Shown here one piece after another: positions 19,401 through 28,711 of a stretch of DNA of 64,000 nucleotides. The position numbers and the translations under genes were made by a program. The notes under the pieces are model-generated. The model did no database searches. It was not told where the DNA came from and worked only from the letters and a program-made list of their open reading frames with translations. This DNA is from Planctomycetales bacterium 71-10 (GTDB lineage: Bacteria; Planctomycetota; Planctomycetia; Isosphaerales; Isosphaeraceae), in contig MKTT01000073.1 in assembly GCA_001898385.1 (NCBI GenBank), positions 38,469-102,468 of the forward strand, given 5' to 3'. Every line of letters begins with the position of its first letter. The first letter of the stretch is position 1.

Positions 19401-21338
19401 TCAGCCGGGGCGGCCGGCCTTCCCCTTCGCCGCCCCGCCCTTCCGGGCCGGCTCCAGGGGCCCGACGCGGGCCTGGATGGCCCACATGGCGTCGCGCGCG
19501 GCCGACTGGACGATGAACTGCGGGTCGGCCGGCATGGCCGACATGGCCTCCAGCGTCGGCTTGCCCCCCACCTGCGCCAGGATCTCGCACGCCCGCGCCC
19601 GGATCGTCCATTCGGGGTTGCGCAGGAGGCCGATCAGCGCGGGCTCGGCGGCGGGGCCGAGGGCCCGCAGGGCCGGCTCGACGGCGATGCCGTCCTCCTT
19701 GATGCGCGCCGCCAGGGGCTCGCCGGCCCTCGCGTCGCCCAGCTTGCCGAGCTGCTCGGCGGCGGCCCAGCGCAGGTTATGCTCGGGACGGTCGAGCACC
19801 TTGATCAGGGCCGGGACGGTGTCGTCGGTCCGCCAGAGGACCATGGCCTTCATGGCGTCCGTCACCAGGAAGATGTCCGGGCCGGCCAGGATCGCCGCGA
19901 GCGGCCCGTGGACCTCGGCGCGGCGGCCGTCGACGGGCGTGATCCGGGCGATCTGGGCGATCCCGTCCTTCCGCCTGTCGGCGCTGGCCGAGCGCAGGGC
20001 GAACACCGCTCTCGTCACGTCGTCGGCGTCGGCCGGGGGCTTGGGGTCGTCGTCCTCCGGCTTCGGCATGGGCTTCTTCATCGCCGCGACCGCGGCGTCC
20101 AGCTTATCCTGGCGCTCCTTGAGGACCTCCTGCGCGGCGGCGAGTTCGTCCGCCGGGACCACCTCGCCGGTCACGAAGATCCGGCGCCCCTTCACGACGG
20201 CCTTCGCGGAGGGGATCCGCCCCGCGAACCACGACGGATCGTCGACCGGCCAGACCCGGCACGAGGCGCGATGGACCTCGCCCCCGGTCTGGCGGGTCAT
20301 CTGCACGCCCTTGGAGCCGTCCACCGACTGCTCGAACTTGTGCTGGAAGTAGGCCGCGTCCTCGGGCCCGCGGAACTGGAGGTAGATCTCGACGTAGGGC
20401 TCCGGGCCCGAGGGCGGCTTGAAGTTCTCGGCGTCCTTCAAGGCCTGCTCGGCGGGGCCGGCGAGGACCGAGGACAGCTGAGACAGCTGGATGCCGGCGG
20501 TCCCGATGCCCGGCAGGTTCGCGAGCCGCTGGGATTCGTCGCGGACGCGTCGCATCGCCGCGCGCATCTCGTCGGCGTGGCGGCGGGTGACTTCGGCGTT
20601 CTCCGCGACGGTGAGCCGGAACGGCGGCGGGTTCCGGGTTTGCTCCTCCGTCAGCCGCCTCTTCACGTCTTCGAACTGCGGCCCGGCCGCCTGGAGCGAC
20701 GACAGGTCGTGGATGCTCGCCATGATCCCGGCCATCCGGTCGATCGCCGCGATGTACGACCGGGACTGCCGTTCGTGGGCGGCGAGGTCGCGCAGCGGCG
20801 GGGGCGGGACCAGCGGGGGCGGCAGCGGCCCGAGCGGCGGATAGCCGGCGACCGACTCCGTCGCATCGGTCGCGTCCGATCCGGACACCGCGTCCATGAC
20901 GCGCTGGAACATCCCCGGCCCGGACGGGCCGGGCGCGGCGGGGGGGGCCGGGTTCGGGCCGGCGGGCGCGGGGCCCATGCCCTGGTTGAGGACGACGGCC
21001 ATCCCGATCACCAGCGCGAGCAGGGTCGCGGCGCCGGACGCGATCAGGACGGTCTGCGTCGTCGAGGGGCCGCCGCCGGCCCCCGCCGGTCGCGGCCGCG
21101 ACCGGGGCATGACCGGGGATGCGGGCTCCCCCTCGGCCCCTTCGTCCAACCACGAGGCGTCGGGCGCGGCTTCGGCCTGGGGGCGGGGGCGGGCCCCCGC
21201 GGCCGGGAAAGACCCGGTCGACGTCCCCGAGACCTGGAAGACGGTCTCGCAGCCCTTGCAACGCACCCGCTTGCCGACGAGCGCCGAGTCCACGTTCGAA
21301 CGCTTGCCGCATCCTGGACAAACAGCCTGCAACTTCAT
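19401..21338 (-). CDS. MJ0042-type zinc-ribbon, membrane and HEAT-repeat protein
   Basis: 645 residues; the ATG at 21338 follows GGAGGGGG. It begins with a CxxC...CxxC zinc ribbon (CPGCGKRS, then RCKGCETVFQVSG), then a Pro-rich linker and one transmembrane helix (TVLIASGAATLLALVIGMAV, ~residues 105-125). A middle region of ~250 residues contains a helical part and AEVTRRHADEMRAAMRRVRD. The C-terminal ~180 residues have HEAT-like repeats (RWAAAEQLGKLGDARAGEPL). The ribbon is cytoplasmic and the repeats probably extracytoplasmic. The function is unknown; such architectures are typical of planctomycetes. Confidence 0.8.
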   Translation of the reverse strand: MKLQAVCPGCGKRSNVDSALVGKRVRCKGCETVFQVSGTSTGSFPAAGARPRPQAEAAPDASWLDEGAEGEPASPVMPRSRPRPAGAGGGPSTTQTVLIASGAATLLALVIGMAVVLNQGMGPAPAGPNPAPPAAPGPSGPGMFQRVMDAVSGSDATDATESVAGYPPLGPLPPPLVPPPPLRDLAAHERQSRSYIAAIDRMAGIMASIHDLSSLQAAGPQFEDVKRRLTEEQTRNPPPFRLTVAENAEVTRRHADEMRAAMRRVRDESQRLANLPGIGTAGIQLSQLSSVLAGPAEQALKDAENFKPPSGPEPYVEIYLQFRGPEDAAYFQHKFEQSVDGSKGVQMTRQTGGEVHRASCRVWPVDDPSWFAGRIPSAKAVVKGRRIFVTGEVVPADELAAAQEVLKERQDKLDAAVAAMKKPMPKPEDDDPKPPADADDVTRAVFALRSASADRRKDGIAQIARITPVDGRRAEVHGPLAAILAGPDIFLVTDAMKAMVLWRTDDTVPALIKVLDRPEHNLRWAAAEQLGKLGDARAGEPLAARIKEDGIAVEPALRALGPAAEPALIGLLRNPEWTIRARACEILAQVGGKPTLEAMSAMPADPQFIVQSAARDAMWAIQARVGPLEPARKGGAAKGKAGRPG

Positions 21339-21487
21339 CGCGCCCCCTCCGCCGGACCCGCGGGGCCGGCCGGCCCCGCTCGCATCCTCGACTCCTAACA
21401 TGGATCGAAGGGGCGAACAAGTCGCCGAGGTCAAAACCCCGTCCGACCGTCCGAACCGCCGAAGCCCCCGACGATCGAATCCAGGAG

Positions 21488-21703
21488 TCAAGCCGGGACG
21501 GAGATGGTCCCCGCCTCGACGGTGGGCTCGGGGACGGGCTCGCCGTCCATCACCAGCCCCTCGATGTGGAAGGCGATGGCCTCGCGGATCCGTTGCTCGA
21601 CTTCCTCGCGCGTTTTCCCGGTCGCCACGCAGCCGGGAAGATCGGGGACGTAGGCCGACCAGTTCCGGTCGCCCCGTTCGTAAAGGACCGCATACGCTTT
21701 CAT
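21488..21703 (-). CDS. hicB: HicB-family antitoxin
   Basis: 71 residues. MKAYAVLYERGDRNWSAYVP followed by DLPGCVATGKTREEVEQRI is the partial RNase-H-like HicB fold. The protein is short, with no obvious C-terminal DNA-binding helix-turn-helix or ribbon-helix-helix part. It overlaps the upstream hicA by 4 bp (ATGA). HicB binds and inhibits HicA. Confidence 0.9.
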   Translation of the reverse strand: MKAYAVLYERGDRNWSAYVPDLPGCVATGKTREEVEQRIREAIAFHIEGLVMDGEPVPEPTVEAGTISVPA

Positions 21704-21906
21704 GGCTCGTCTCCCAATTGAGCCTGCCGCCGGATGCTGGCCAGTGCCTTGGGGTGCACGTCATCGCCGGGATGTCCCGAAACCGTGACCGTCCCCGCCT
21801 TGTCGGGATGCTTCAACTGGCGGTGCGAGCCCCGCGTGCGGACCACGGTCCAGCCGTCTCGCTCAAGCCGCCTGAGCACATCGCGAACGGTCATGCTCGG
21901 ATCCAT
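21700..21906 (-). CDS. hicA: HicA-family mRNA interferase toxin
   Basis: 68 residues from ATG 21906, or 64 from ATG 21894; the second leaves the better-fitting family N-terminus (MTVRDVLRRLERDGWTVVRT). The catalytic histidine of the double-stranded-RNA-binding-like fold is in RGSHRQLKHP, followed by VTVSGHPGDDVHPKALASI. HicA cleaves mRNA when free of HicB. The toxin-first order with a 4-bp overlap is the usual arrangement. It lies beside the polysaccharide locus without apparent functional link. Confidence 0.9.
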   Translation of the reverse strand: MDPSMTVRDVLRRLERDGWTVVRTRGSHRQLKHPDKAGTVTVSGHPGDDVHPKALASIRRQAQLGDEP

Positions 21907-22045
21907 TCCCGGGGAGCCGAGGGGCTCGCGCCCGGGCCGTCGGCCCTCCGCATGCGTCCCCGGGAAGCTCCTCCAATTCAGCATAGCTCGTGAGGAAGAC
22001 CCAACCCAGGGCAACCGACGCCCGATCGCTCGGCCCGGCCCCTCG

Positions 22046-23113
22046 TCAATGACGAGCTTCGGGAGCCTGCGCCGATGTCTCCCGAGGCCGTCTCAGGTGG
22101 TCGACGACCTTCTCGATCGAGCCGAGGCCCATCGGGAAGTGCGGCGGGCGGACCGATCGGCGGGCGAGGTCGGCGCGGGCGCGGCGGCGGGCGGCGAGGG
22201 TCGGCAGCTCGCGGAGGGCGTCGACCTTGCCGAGGTAGAACGGGATGAAGCGCAGGCGGGCCAGCCGCCACGCGGCCTGCGCCGCGAGCAGCGCCAGGTG
22301 CGGGCCGACCGCCAGGGCCAGCTTGCGGGCGGGGAGGTTCGACCAGAAGACCAGTTCCGCGTTGCGGGCCATCATGCGCTGGAGGCGAGGGCTGCGGTGG
22401 TCGGCCGTGGCGGAGATGTCGTGGAGGATCCGGCAGCCGGCGGCGAAGACCGTCCGATAGCCCGCCCACCGCAGCTTGAAGCCGACGTCCACGTCCTCGT
22501 AGTACGAGCCGAACGCAGGGTCGAACCCGCCGATCGCCCGCAGCACGTCGGCGCGGTAGAACGAGGCCGAGCCGCTGGGGGTCATGACGTCCTCGACGGG
22601 CCGCCGCTCCCATCGCGCGGCGGGCTGGCCGTGGCCGCGCTTGGAGGGCCAGCCGGCCAGGCCGTAGTCGTCGCCGGCGGAGTCGACGCGGTCGGGCTGC
22701 GAGCGCACCAGCACCAGCGGCGAGACCGCGCCGACGGTCGGGTCGCGGAACGGCTCCAGGCCGGCCTCGATCCAGCCCGGGGTCAATTCGGTGTCGTCGT
22801 TGAGCACCTGGACGAACCGCCCGCGCGCGGCCTCGACGCCCGCGTTCGCGGCGCGGCAGAAGCCCTGGCCGGGGGCCAGTCGGACGACGCGGACCTGGGG
22901 ATAGGCGTCGGCGAGCCAGGCGCGCGTGGAGTCGTCCGGCCCATTGTCGGCGACGACCACCTCGCAGGCGATCGCCGGGCCTTCGGGCAGGTGGCGGAAG
23001 AGGCTGGCGAGGCAGGTTTCCAGCAGGCGCCGGCCGTGGTAGGTGGGGATGACGATGGAGCAGTCGGGCCGGTTCAGGCTTCGGGCTTCTTCGGGGCCGG
23101 CGAGTTGTTCCAC
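22046..23113 (-). CDS. Family 2 glycosyltransferase
   Basis: About 355 residues if it starts at GTG 23113, which has GGGGGAA 7 bp upstream and overlaps the 3' end of the priming transferase gene by 40 bp. The alternative, CTG 23077, overlaps the upstream stop as CTGA and starts directly at the catalytic domain. The GT-A fold is clear: CSIVIPTYHGRRLLETCL, VVADNGPDDSTR, FVQVLNDDTELTPGWIE (metal-binding Asp pair) and a YYEDVDVGFKLRWAGYR acceptor region. It probably adds one sugar during exopolysaccharide repeat synthesis. Confidence 0.88.
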   Translation of the reverse strand: MEQLAGPEEARSLNRPDCSIVIPTYHGRRLLETCLASLFRHLPEGPAIACEVVVADNGPDDSTRAWLADAYPQVRVVRLAPGQGFCRAANAGVEAARGRFVQVLNDDTELTPGWIEAGLEPFRDPTVGAVSPLVLVRSQPDRVDSAGDDYGLAGWPSKRGHGQPAARWERRPVEDVMTPSGSASFYRADVLRAIGGFDPAFGSYYEDVDVGFKLRWAGYRTVFAAGCRILHDISATADHRSPRLQRMMARNAELVFWSNLPARKLALAVGPHLALLAAQAAWRLARLRFIPFYLGKVDALRELPTLAARRRARADLARRSVRPPHFPMGLGSIEKVVDHLRRPRETSAQAPEARH

Positions 23114-24186
23114 GAGATCTTCCCCCAGGCGACGTGCTGGATCGTCATGAAGAGGATGCGGAAGTCGATCCAGAACGACCAGCGGTTGATGTAGTCCAGG
23201 TCGTACTGGATCCTCTTGCGGAGCGAGGTCCGCCCGCGCCAGCCGTGGACCTGGGCCCAGCCGGTCATGCCGCAGGGGACGGCGTGCCGCAGGTTGTAGT
23301 CGGGCATGGCGGCGGAGAACTGCTCGACGAACATCGGCCGCTCGGGCCGGGGGCCGACGAGGCTCATGTCCCCCTTCAGGACGTTGAAGAGCTGGGGCAG
23401 CTCGTCGACGTTGGTGGTGCGGAGCCAGTCGCCGACGCGGGTGCAGCGGGCGTCGTGGTCGGAGGCCCAGATGGGGCCGGTGGCGGCCTCGGCGTCGCTC
23501 CGCATGCTGCGGAACTTGATGATCCGGAACCGCCGCCCCCCCTGCCCCACGCGCTCCTGGGTGTAGAAGATCGGCCCGCCTTCGGTGAGCAGGATGGCCA
23601 GCGAGACGACCAGGAACAGGGGCGAGAACAGGGCGAGGAGCGCGGCCGAGACCAGGACGTCGGTGGCCCGCTTGGCCAGCCGGGCGCCGTCGGTCCGCAG
23701 CCACTTGCCGACGCCCGCCGCGAGGCCGCGGAGGTCGGGGGCCGGGCGGGCGACCGAGTCCGGGGCGTCGAGGTCGAGGCCGGCGAGGTCGGGGGCCTCG
23801 CCGCCGACGGCGACCCAGTGGACGGTGACGCCGCCGGCCAGCCGGGCGAGCCGGGGCCGCAGGTGCTTGCGCGGCCGCGAGTGCGCCACCAGGACGTGCG
23901 TCGCCCCGGAGAGGTCGACGATCTCGTCGAGGCGGTCGATGTCGCCCAGGACCGGGAGCGGCCGGGTGCGCGGGTTGACGGCCAGGTGACGGTCGCGGGC
24001 GCGGGGCCCGCGCTTGCGATGGTGGCCGGCGTCGACGAAGCCGATGATCGGCACGGGCCGCGCGTGGAGGTCGCGCAGCAGCTTGCGGGCGTCCCGGGGC
24101 GCGCCCACGATCACGATCCGCTTGCGGGATCGCGCGGCCAGGCCCGCGACCCGGTCGGGCCCCGCGATATCCAGGGAATCATTCAT
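23074..24186 (-). CDS. Priming sugar transferase (undecaprenyl-phosphate, WcaJ/EpsL type)
   Basis: 370 residues from ATG 24186. The N-terminal ~170 residues form a nucleotide-binding-like CoA-binding domain (RIVIVGAPRDARKLLRDL). A membrane segment follows (VLVSAALLALFSPLFLVVSL) and then the bacterial sugar transferase domain (PIFYTQERVGQGGRRFRIIKFRSM, DELPQLFNVLKGDMSLVGPRPE, AMPDYNLRHAVPCGMTGWAQ). It moves a sugar phosphate onto the undecaprenyl carrier to start polysaccharide synthesis. It is shorter than classic PHPT enzymes, lacking the four N-terminal membrane helices. Confidence 0.9.
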   Translation of the reverse strand: MNDSLDIAGPDRVAGLAARSRKRIVIVGAPRDARKLLRDLHARPVPIIGFVDAGHHRKRGPRARDRHLAVNPRTRPLPVLGDIDRLDEIVDLSGATHVLVAHSRPRKHLRPRLARLAGGVTVHWVAVGGEAPDLAGLDLDAPDSVARPAPDLRGLAAGVGKWLRTDGARLAKRATDVLVSAALLALFSPLFLVVSLAILLTEGGPIFYTQERVGQGGRRFRIIKFRSMRSDAEAATGPIWASDHDARCTRVGDWLRTTNVDELPQLFNVLKGDMSLVGPRPERPMFVEQFSAAMPDYNLRHAVPCGMTGWAQVHGWRGRTSLRKRIQYDLDYINRWSFWIDFRILFMTIQHVAWGKISWNNSPAPKKPEA

Positions 24187-24410
24187 GAGGCGCCACCGAT
24201 CCCTCGGCTCGGACTCCGGGAGTCCCGCGGGCCATCGGCCGCCCGATTGGCTTTGCGGATCTCCGCCGTTCCCCGTACCATCCTTGGCGAACGCCGCCCT
24301 CGCGGCCTTTGGTTCAAGGTTCTCCATCGGCCCGGCCGACGGAATCATCCAGTCAAAGCGGAAATCCGCCGGGCCCGGCGAGGCCGGCGAACCTGGAGAG
24401 GTCCACCCCC

Positions 24411-25469
24411 TTGGCCGATTCCCCGCGACCCCCCGCCCCCGCCGAGCCCCGGCTCGCCGTCGTCGTGGTCAACTACGACGGCTGGCCGGACGTCCTCGGC
24501 CTGGCGGGCCGGCTGGCGTGCGAGCCCGAGTTCCTCTCGGGCGCGTGCCGCGTCGCGGTCGTCGACAACGCCTCGCCTTCGCCGGCCCCGGACGCGGAGG
24601 TCCTCCGCAGCCCCGGGCTCCGGCTCGTGATGCGGCCCGATAATGGCGGATTCGCCGCCGGTGTCAACGCGGGTTGGCGAGCCTGCCGCGCCCCCTGGCT
24701 CCTCCTGCTCAACCCCGACGTCGACGTGGAGCCCGGCCTCCTCGCCCGGATCCTCGCCCGGATCGACGCCTACGAGGCCCGGCTCGAGGGGCCGCCGGGG
24801 GTCGTCGGCTACGCCCTGCGGAACGAGGACGGCACGCCCCAGGGGTCGGTGGGCGTCTTCCCCGGGCTCCTCCGGTCGCTCCGCGAGCAATTCGCCCCGC
24901 GACGGAGCCGGAAGTACGTCCCGGAGCGACGGCTCCGCGCCGGCCGGGCCGACTGGGTCACGGGGGCCTGCCTGCTGATCGACGGCCGGCTGATGGCCGA
25001 GGCGGGCGGGTTCGATGAGGAGTTCTTCCTGTACCACGAGGAGGTCGCGTTCTGCCGCGTCGCGGCCGACCTGGGGTACGCCGTGGAGTACGACCCGGCC
25101 GTCGCCGTGGTCCATCGAAAGCCCTTGCAGGATCGGGCGATTTCGCCCAAGATGCGCGTCGTCATCCGGCACAGCAAGCTCCTGTACTTCCGCAAGCACC
25201 TGCCCCGCCCGCAGTTCCTCGCCCTGTCGGCGATCGTCACCCTGGAGGCGGCCGTCCGGGGGGCCTGGGCCGCGATCCGCGGGAGGGACGCCGAGCGGGG
25301 CGCCTGGCGGGAGGTCGCCGCGACGGCCCGGGAGCTTCGCCGCGGCGGCGGGCCCCTCGGCCGCGAGGTCATCGAGCGGGCCGAGCGCGCGACGGCCGAG
25401 GCCCGATGGCCCGGCCCGGGACCGAATCGGACCCGGGCGACGCGAGCACGCCCGGCCCCGCGTCGCTGA
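24411..25469 (+). CDS. Family 2 glycosyltransferase (rhamnosyltransferase-like)
   Basis: 352 residues from TTG 24411, chosen because GGAGAGG lies 9 bp upstream. The GT-A domain is plain: LAVVVVNYDGWPDVLGLAG, VVDNASPSP, NGGFAAGVNAGWR, LLLLNPDVDVEPG (DXD-type) and the acceptor region VTGACLLIDG ... GFDEEFFLYHEEVAFCRVAA. It resembles rhamnosyltransferases of O-antigen loci. It is divergent from the priming transferase and leads into the two membrane glycosyltransferases. Confidence 0.9.
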   Translation: MADSPRPPAPAEPRLAVVVVNYDGWPDVLGLAGRLACEPEFLSGACRVAVVDNASPSPAPDAEVLRSPGLRLVMRPDNGGFAAGVNAGWRACRAPWLLLLNPDVDVEPGLLARILARIDAYEARLEGPPGVVGYALRNEDGTPQGSVGVFPGLLRSLREQFAPRRSRKYVPERRLRAGRADWVTGACLLIDGRLMAEAGGFDEEFFLYHEEVAFCRVAADLGYAVEYDPAVAVVHRKPLQDRAISPKMRVVIRHSKLLYFRKHLPRPQFLALSAIVTLEAAVRGAWAAIRGRDAERGAWREVAATARELRRGGGPLGREVIERAERATAEARWPGPGPNRTRATRARPAPRR

Positions 25470-25527
25470 CCGGGCGTGACGACGGGCGGAGGATCCGCCC
25501 GCAGGCGACCGAAAGGACGGAACCGAC

Positions 25528-27075
25528 GTGACCCCCGCGCGACACGCCTTGCGGATCGCCCTCCTGACGGCCTTCGCCGCCGCCCTGCTCGGCCGGCTCG
25601 CCGCGACCACCCAGGTCATGTACGCCGACGGCCTCCGCTTCGTCGCCGCCGCCCGCGCCGTCGACCGCGGCGATTGGTCGACCTCCGTCGTCCGCTCCGT
25701 CGACCACCCCGCCTACCCCGTCGCGATCGCCGCCGCGCGGCGCACGCTCGGCATCGCCGACTCCCCCGCGGGATGGCAGGCCGCGGCGCAGGTCGTCTCC
25801 GTGCTGGCCGGCGCGGCGCTGGTCGCGCCGCTCTACCTCGTGGCCCTGGAGTTGTTCGGACCGACTGCCGGGTGGCTCGCCTGCCTGCTGACGTTCCTCG
25901 TCCCGACGACGGGGCACGTCCTGGGCGACGTCCTCTCCGAGGGGGTCTTCCTGCTGGCGTGGACGTGGGGCGTCTGGTGCGCCCTCCGCTTCTTCCGGGC
26001 GGGGGCCGTCCGATGGCTGGTCCCGACGATCGCCTGCGCGGGCCTCGCCTACCTCACGCGGCCCGAGGGGTTGCTCCTCCCCGTCGCGCTGGCGACGACG
26101 CTGATGCTCACGCCCCTCGCCGCCTCGTGGCGGCTCCCCCGCGTAGCCTGGCTGAAGGCCGCGGCCCTGATCGTGCTGGGACCGATGCTGGTCGTCGGAC
26201 CCTACGTCGCGATCAAGGGGGGGATCGGCACCAAGCCGGCCGTGGCCCGGCTGCTGGGGACCGCGCCGAAGTCCGCCGCGACGGCCGTCGAGCGAGAGCG
26301 GCCCCTCGACGCCGACCAGTCGGCGTGGACCGCGTTCGCGATGGCCTGGCGGGGGATGTTCCGGGCCGTGCAAGGCGCCGTCACGACGCCCCTGCTGATC
26401 CTGGCGGCGATCGGCCTGATCCGCCGCACGCCCGCGATCGACGCCGGCCGGTCTCGCGGGAGGCTGTTCGTCGCGACGTATGGGTCGATGTGGATGCTGG
26501 CGCTGGTCCGGCTGTACGCGACGGGGGGGTACTGCACGCCCCGGCATGCGTTGATCCTCGCCCTGCCCCTGATCGCCGCCGCGGCCCACGGCCTGGCCCG
26601 GATCGCCGACCGGGTCGCCGCGAGCCTCCCGGACGACTCGGCCCGGCTGGCGCGCGGGCTGACCTGCGCCGCGGGGGTGGCTCTGGTCGCGGGCGTGTGG
26701 GGGCCGAGGTCGCTGGCCCCGATCAACGCCGAGTCCGTCGGCTATCGGCAGGCCGGCTCGTGGCTCGCGGCCCACTCCGCGGCCGACGCCCGGGTCCTGG
26801 ACCTCAAGGGCTGGGCGATGTACTACGCCGACCGCCCCGGCTACTCGTTCGCCGACTACACGGCCTCCGGGGCCGACCCGGGCCTGCGCTACGTCGTCGC
26901 CCACGACGCCTTCCTGATCGGCGAATGGCCCTACTGCCAGGCGATCCGCGACCGCGTCGGCGGCCGGCCGCCGATCGCGTCGTTCCCCGATCGCCCGAAG
27001 AAGGGCGTCTCGCGCGTCCACGTCTTCGACCTGACGCCCGACGTGGCCCGCGCCGGGGACTCCGCGACCCATTGA
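25528..27075 (+). CDS. GT39-like multi-pass membrane glycosyltransferase, paralogue 1
   Basis: 515 residues with a GTG start preceded by AAAGGACGG. About ten hydrophobic helices, an N-terminal loop with YADGLRFVAAARAVDRGDW in place of the usual acidic catalytic loop, and the signature GLAYLTRPEGLLLP in the middle point to the PMT/ArnT-like (GT39/GT83) superfamily. These enzymes use lipid-linked sugars on the outer face of the membrane. The C-terminal ~130 residues form a soluble domain (YRQAGSWLAAHSAADARVLD). The next gene is a clear paralogue. Confidence 0.8.
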   Translation: MTPARHALRIALLTAFAAALLGRLAATTQVMYADGLRFVAAARAVDRGDWSTSVVRSVDHPAYPVAIAAARRTLGIADSPAGWQAAAQVVSVLAGAALVAPLYLVALELFGPTAGWLACLLTFLVPTTGHVLGDVLSEGVFLLAWTWGVWCALRFFRAGAVRWLVPTIACAGLAYLTRPEGLLLPVALATTLMLTPLAASWRLPRVAWLKAAALIVLGPMLVVGPYVAIKGGIGTKPAVARLLGTAPKSAATAVERERPLDADQSAWTAFAMAWRGMFRAVQGAVTTPLLILAAIGLIRRTPAIDAGRSRGRLFVATYGSMWMLALVRLYATGGYCTPRHALILALPLIAAAAHGLARIADRVAASLPDDSARLARGLTCAAGVALVAGVWGPRSLAPINAESVGYRQAGSWLAAHSAADARVLDLKGWAMYYADRPGYSFADYTASGADPGLRYVVAHDAFLIGEWPYCQAIRDRVGGRPPIASFPDRPKKGVSRVHVFDLTPDVARAGDSATH

Positions 27076-27103
27076 CGCATCAACTGGACGAAGGAGCGTC
27101 GAC

Positions 27104-28711
27104 GTGAACATTGATCCTGCCATCGCACCCGAGCCCGAGGCTGACCGCGAAGGGCCGTTCCGCCACGTCGTCCGGGTCGCGCTGCTGATGGCGGCGACGG
27201 CCGCGTTCCTGGGCTGGTCGCTGCGGCACTCCGAGGCCGGCCTGCGCGACGGCCTGCGGTCGATCGAGGCGGCGCGGGCCATCGACGCCGGCGACTGGCG
27301 CGACGGCCTGAGGAAGGTCGAGCACCCGCTCCACCCGATGGCGATCGTCGCGATGCACCGGCTCCTGGGCGGCGACGGGCCCGAGTGGTGGCAGCGGGCG
27401 GCGGTCGCGGCGAGCTTCGCGGCGGTGGTCCTCCTGGTCCTGCCGCTCTACCTGACCGGCCGCGATCTGTTCGGCGACCGCGCCGCGTGGCTGGGGTGCG
27501 TGCTGTTCCTCGCCAACCCGGCCGTGGCCGCGGTCGTGGTGAACGTGCTGAGCGAGTCCACCTTCCTGCTCCTGTGGGCGTGGTCGCTGTGGGCCTCGGT
27601 GCGGTTCCTCCGCGAAGGCTCGTTCGGCTGGCTGCTGGCCGGGGCGGGCTTCGGCGGCCTGGCCTACCTCGCGCGGCCCGAAGGGTTGCTCCTGCCCGCC
27701 TGCCTCCTCCTGACGCTCCTCCTCATCCCGCTGCACGGCTCGACGCGCATCCACTGGCCGCGCTGGCGTCGCGCCACCGCGCTGGTGGTGCTGGGGGCGC
27801 TCGCGCTGGCCGGCCCGTACATGGTCGCGAGGGGGACCCTGACGACGCGCCCCGGCCCCGCGCGGGTGCTGTGGCTCGAACCGTCGTCGCCGCCCCTGGC
27901 GTTGGAGCGAGAGGCCCCGGCCGAGCCCGGCCGGACGACGGCCGAGGTCTACGCCGCGGCGACGGCCCGCATGGTCGAGGTCGTCCGCGAGGTCGTCCCG
28001 CTCGCCCTGCTGGCCGCGGCGATGATCGCCTTCGTCGCGCCCGGCCGCTCGCGCGTGCCGGCGCGGACGTGGCTGTTCCTGGGCGTGCTGCTGGCGACGT
28101 GCGGCGTCGCGCTGGTCCGCCTGCACGCGACGGCCGGCTACTGCACGACGCGCAATGCGCTCGCCCCGGGGTTGGTGCTGACGCTGATCGCGGCCGGCGG
28201 TCTCGATGCGCTGATCCGCGGCGTGGGCGTCCCCGGCCGGATCGTCGGCCTCCCCCGCGAGCGGCTGAAGCCGGGGCCGGTGGTCTGGGCCGCGGCGATC
28301 GGCCTGGCCGTCTTCGCGCCGAGGTTCGCCGGCCCGGCCGTGCCGACCCCGGGCCCGTTCAACGTCTACTGGGACGCCGGCCGCTGGCTGGCCGATTCGG
28401 CGGGCGAAGGGGAGGTCCTCGACCTGACCGACTGGTCGCTCTACTTCAGCCGACGGCCGGGCGCCGGCTTCGCCGGCGTCCGCGAGTCGGCCCGCAACCC
28501 CGACGTGCGCTGGGTCGTCGCCACGGCCTCGCAGGTCGAGGGGCCTTCGACCTACGCCGCCGAGGTCCGCGCCCTGATCGGCGACCGCCGTCCCGTCGCC
28601 CTGCTCCCCATCCGACCGTCGCCGGGCCAGGTGCAGGTCCGCATCTACGACCGTGCCGACGCGCCGGCCGCGCTCGCCGGGGCGGGCTCGGAGACGCCCC
28701 CGCGGCGCTGA
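27104..28711 (+). CDS. GT39-like multi-pass membrane glycosyltransferase, paralogue 2
   Basis: 535 residues, GTG start with AAGGAG upstream, 28 bp after paralogue 1. It has the same layout: RDGLRSIEAARAIDAGDW loop, LPLYLTGRDLFG, SESTFLLLWAWSLWASVRFL and GLAYLARPEGLLLP, then a soluble tail (FNVYWDAGRWLADSAGEGE). The tandem pair most likely arose by duplication and diverged. Its last 67 bp overlap the 3' end of the convergent gene on the other strand. Confidence 0.8.
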   Translation: MNIDPAIAPEPEADREGPFRHVVRVALLMAATAAFLGWSLRHSEAGLRDGLRSIEAARAIDAGDWRDGLRKVEHPLHPMAIVAMHRLLGGDGPEWWQRAAVAASFAAVVLLVLPLYLTGRDLFGDRAAWLGCVLFLANPAVAAVVVNVLSESTFLLLWAWSLWASVRFLREGSFGWLLAGAGFGGLAYLARPEGLLLPACLLLTLLLIPLHGSTRIHWPRWRRATALVVLGALALAGPYMVARGTLTTRPGPARVLWLEPSSPPLALEREAPAEPGRTTAEVYAAATARMVEVVREVVPLALLAAAMIAFVAPGRSRVPARTWLFLGVLLATCGVALVRLHATAGYCTTRNALAPGLVLTLIAAGGLDALIRGVGVPGRIVGLPRERLKPGPVVWAAAIGLAVFAPRFAGPAVPTPGPFNVYWDAGRWLADSAGEGEVLDLTDWSLYFSRRPGAGFAGVRESARNPDVRWVVATASQVEGPSTYAAEVRALIGDRRPVALLPIRPSPGQVQVRIYDRADAPAALAGAGSETPPRR

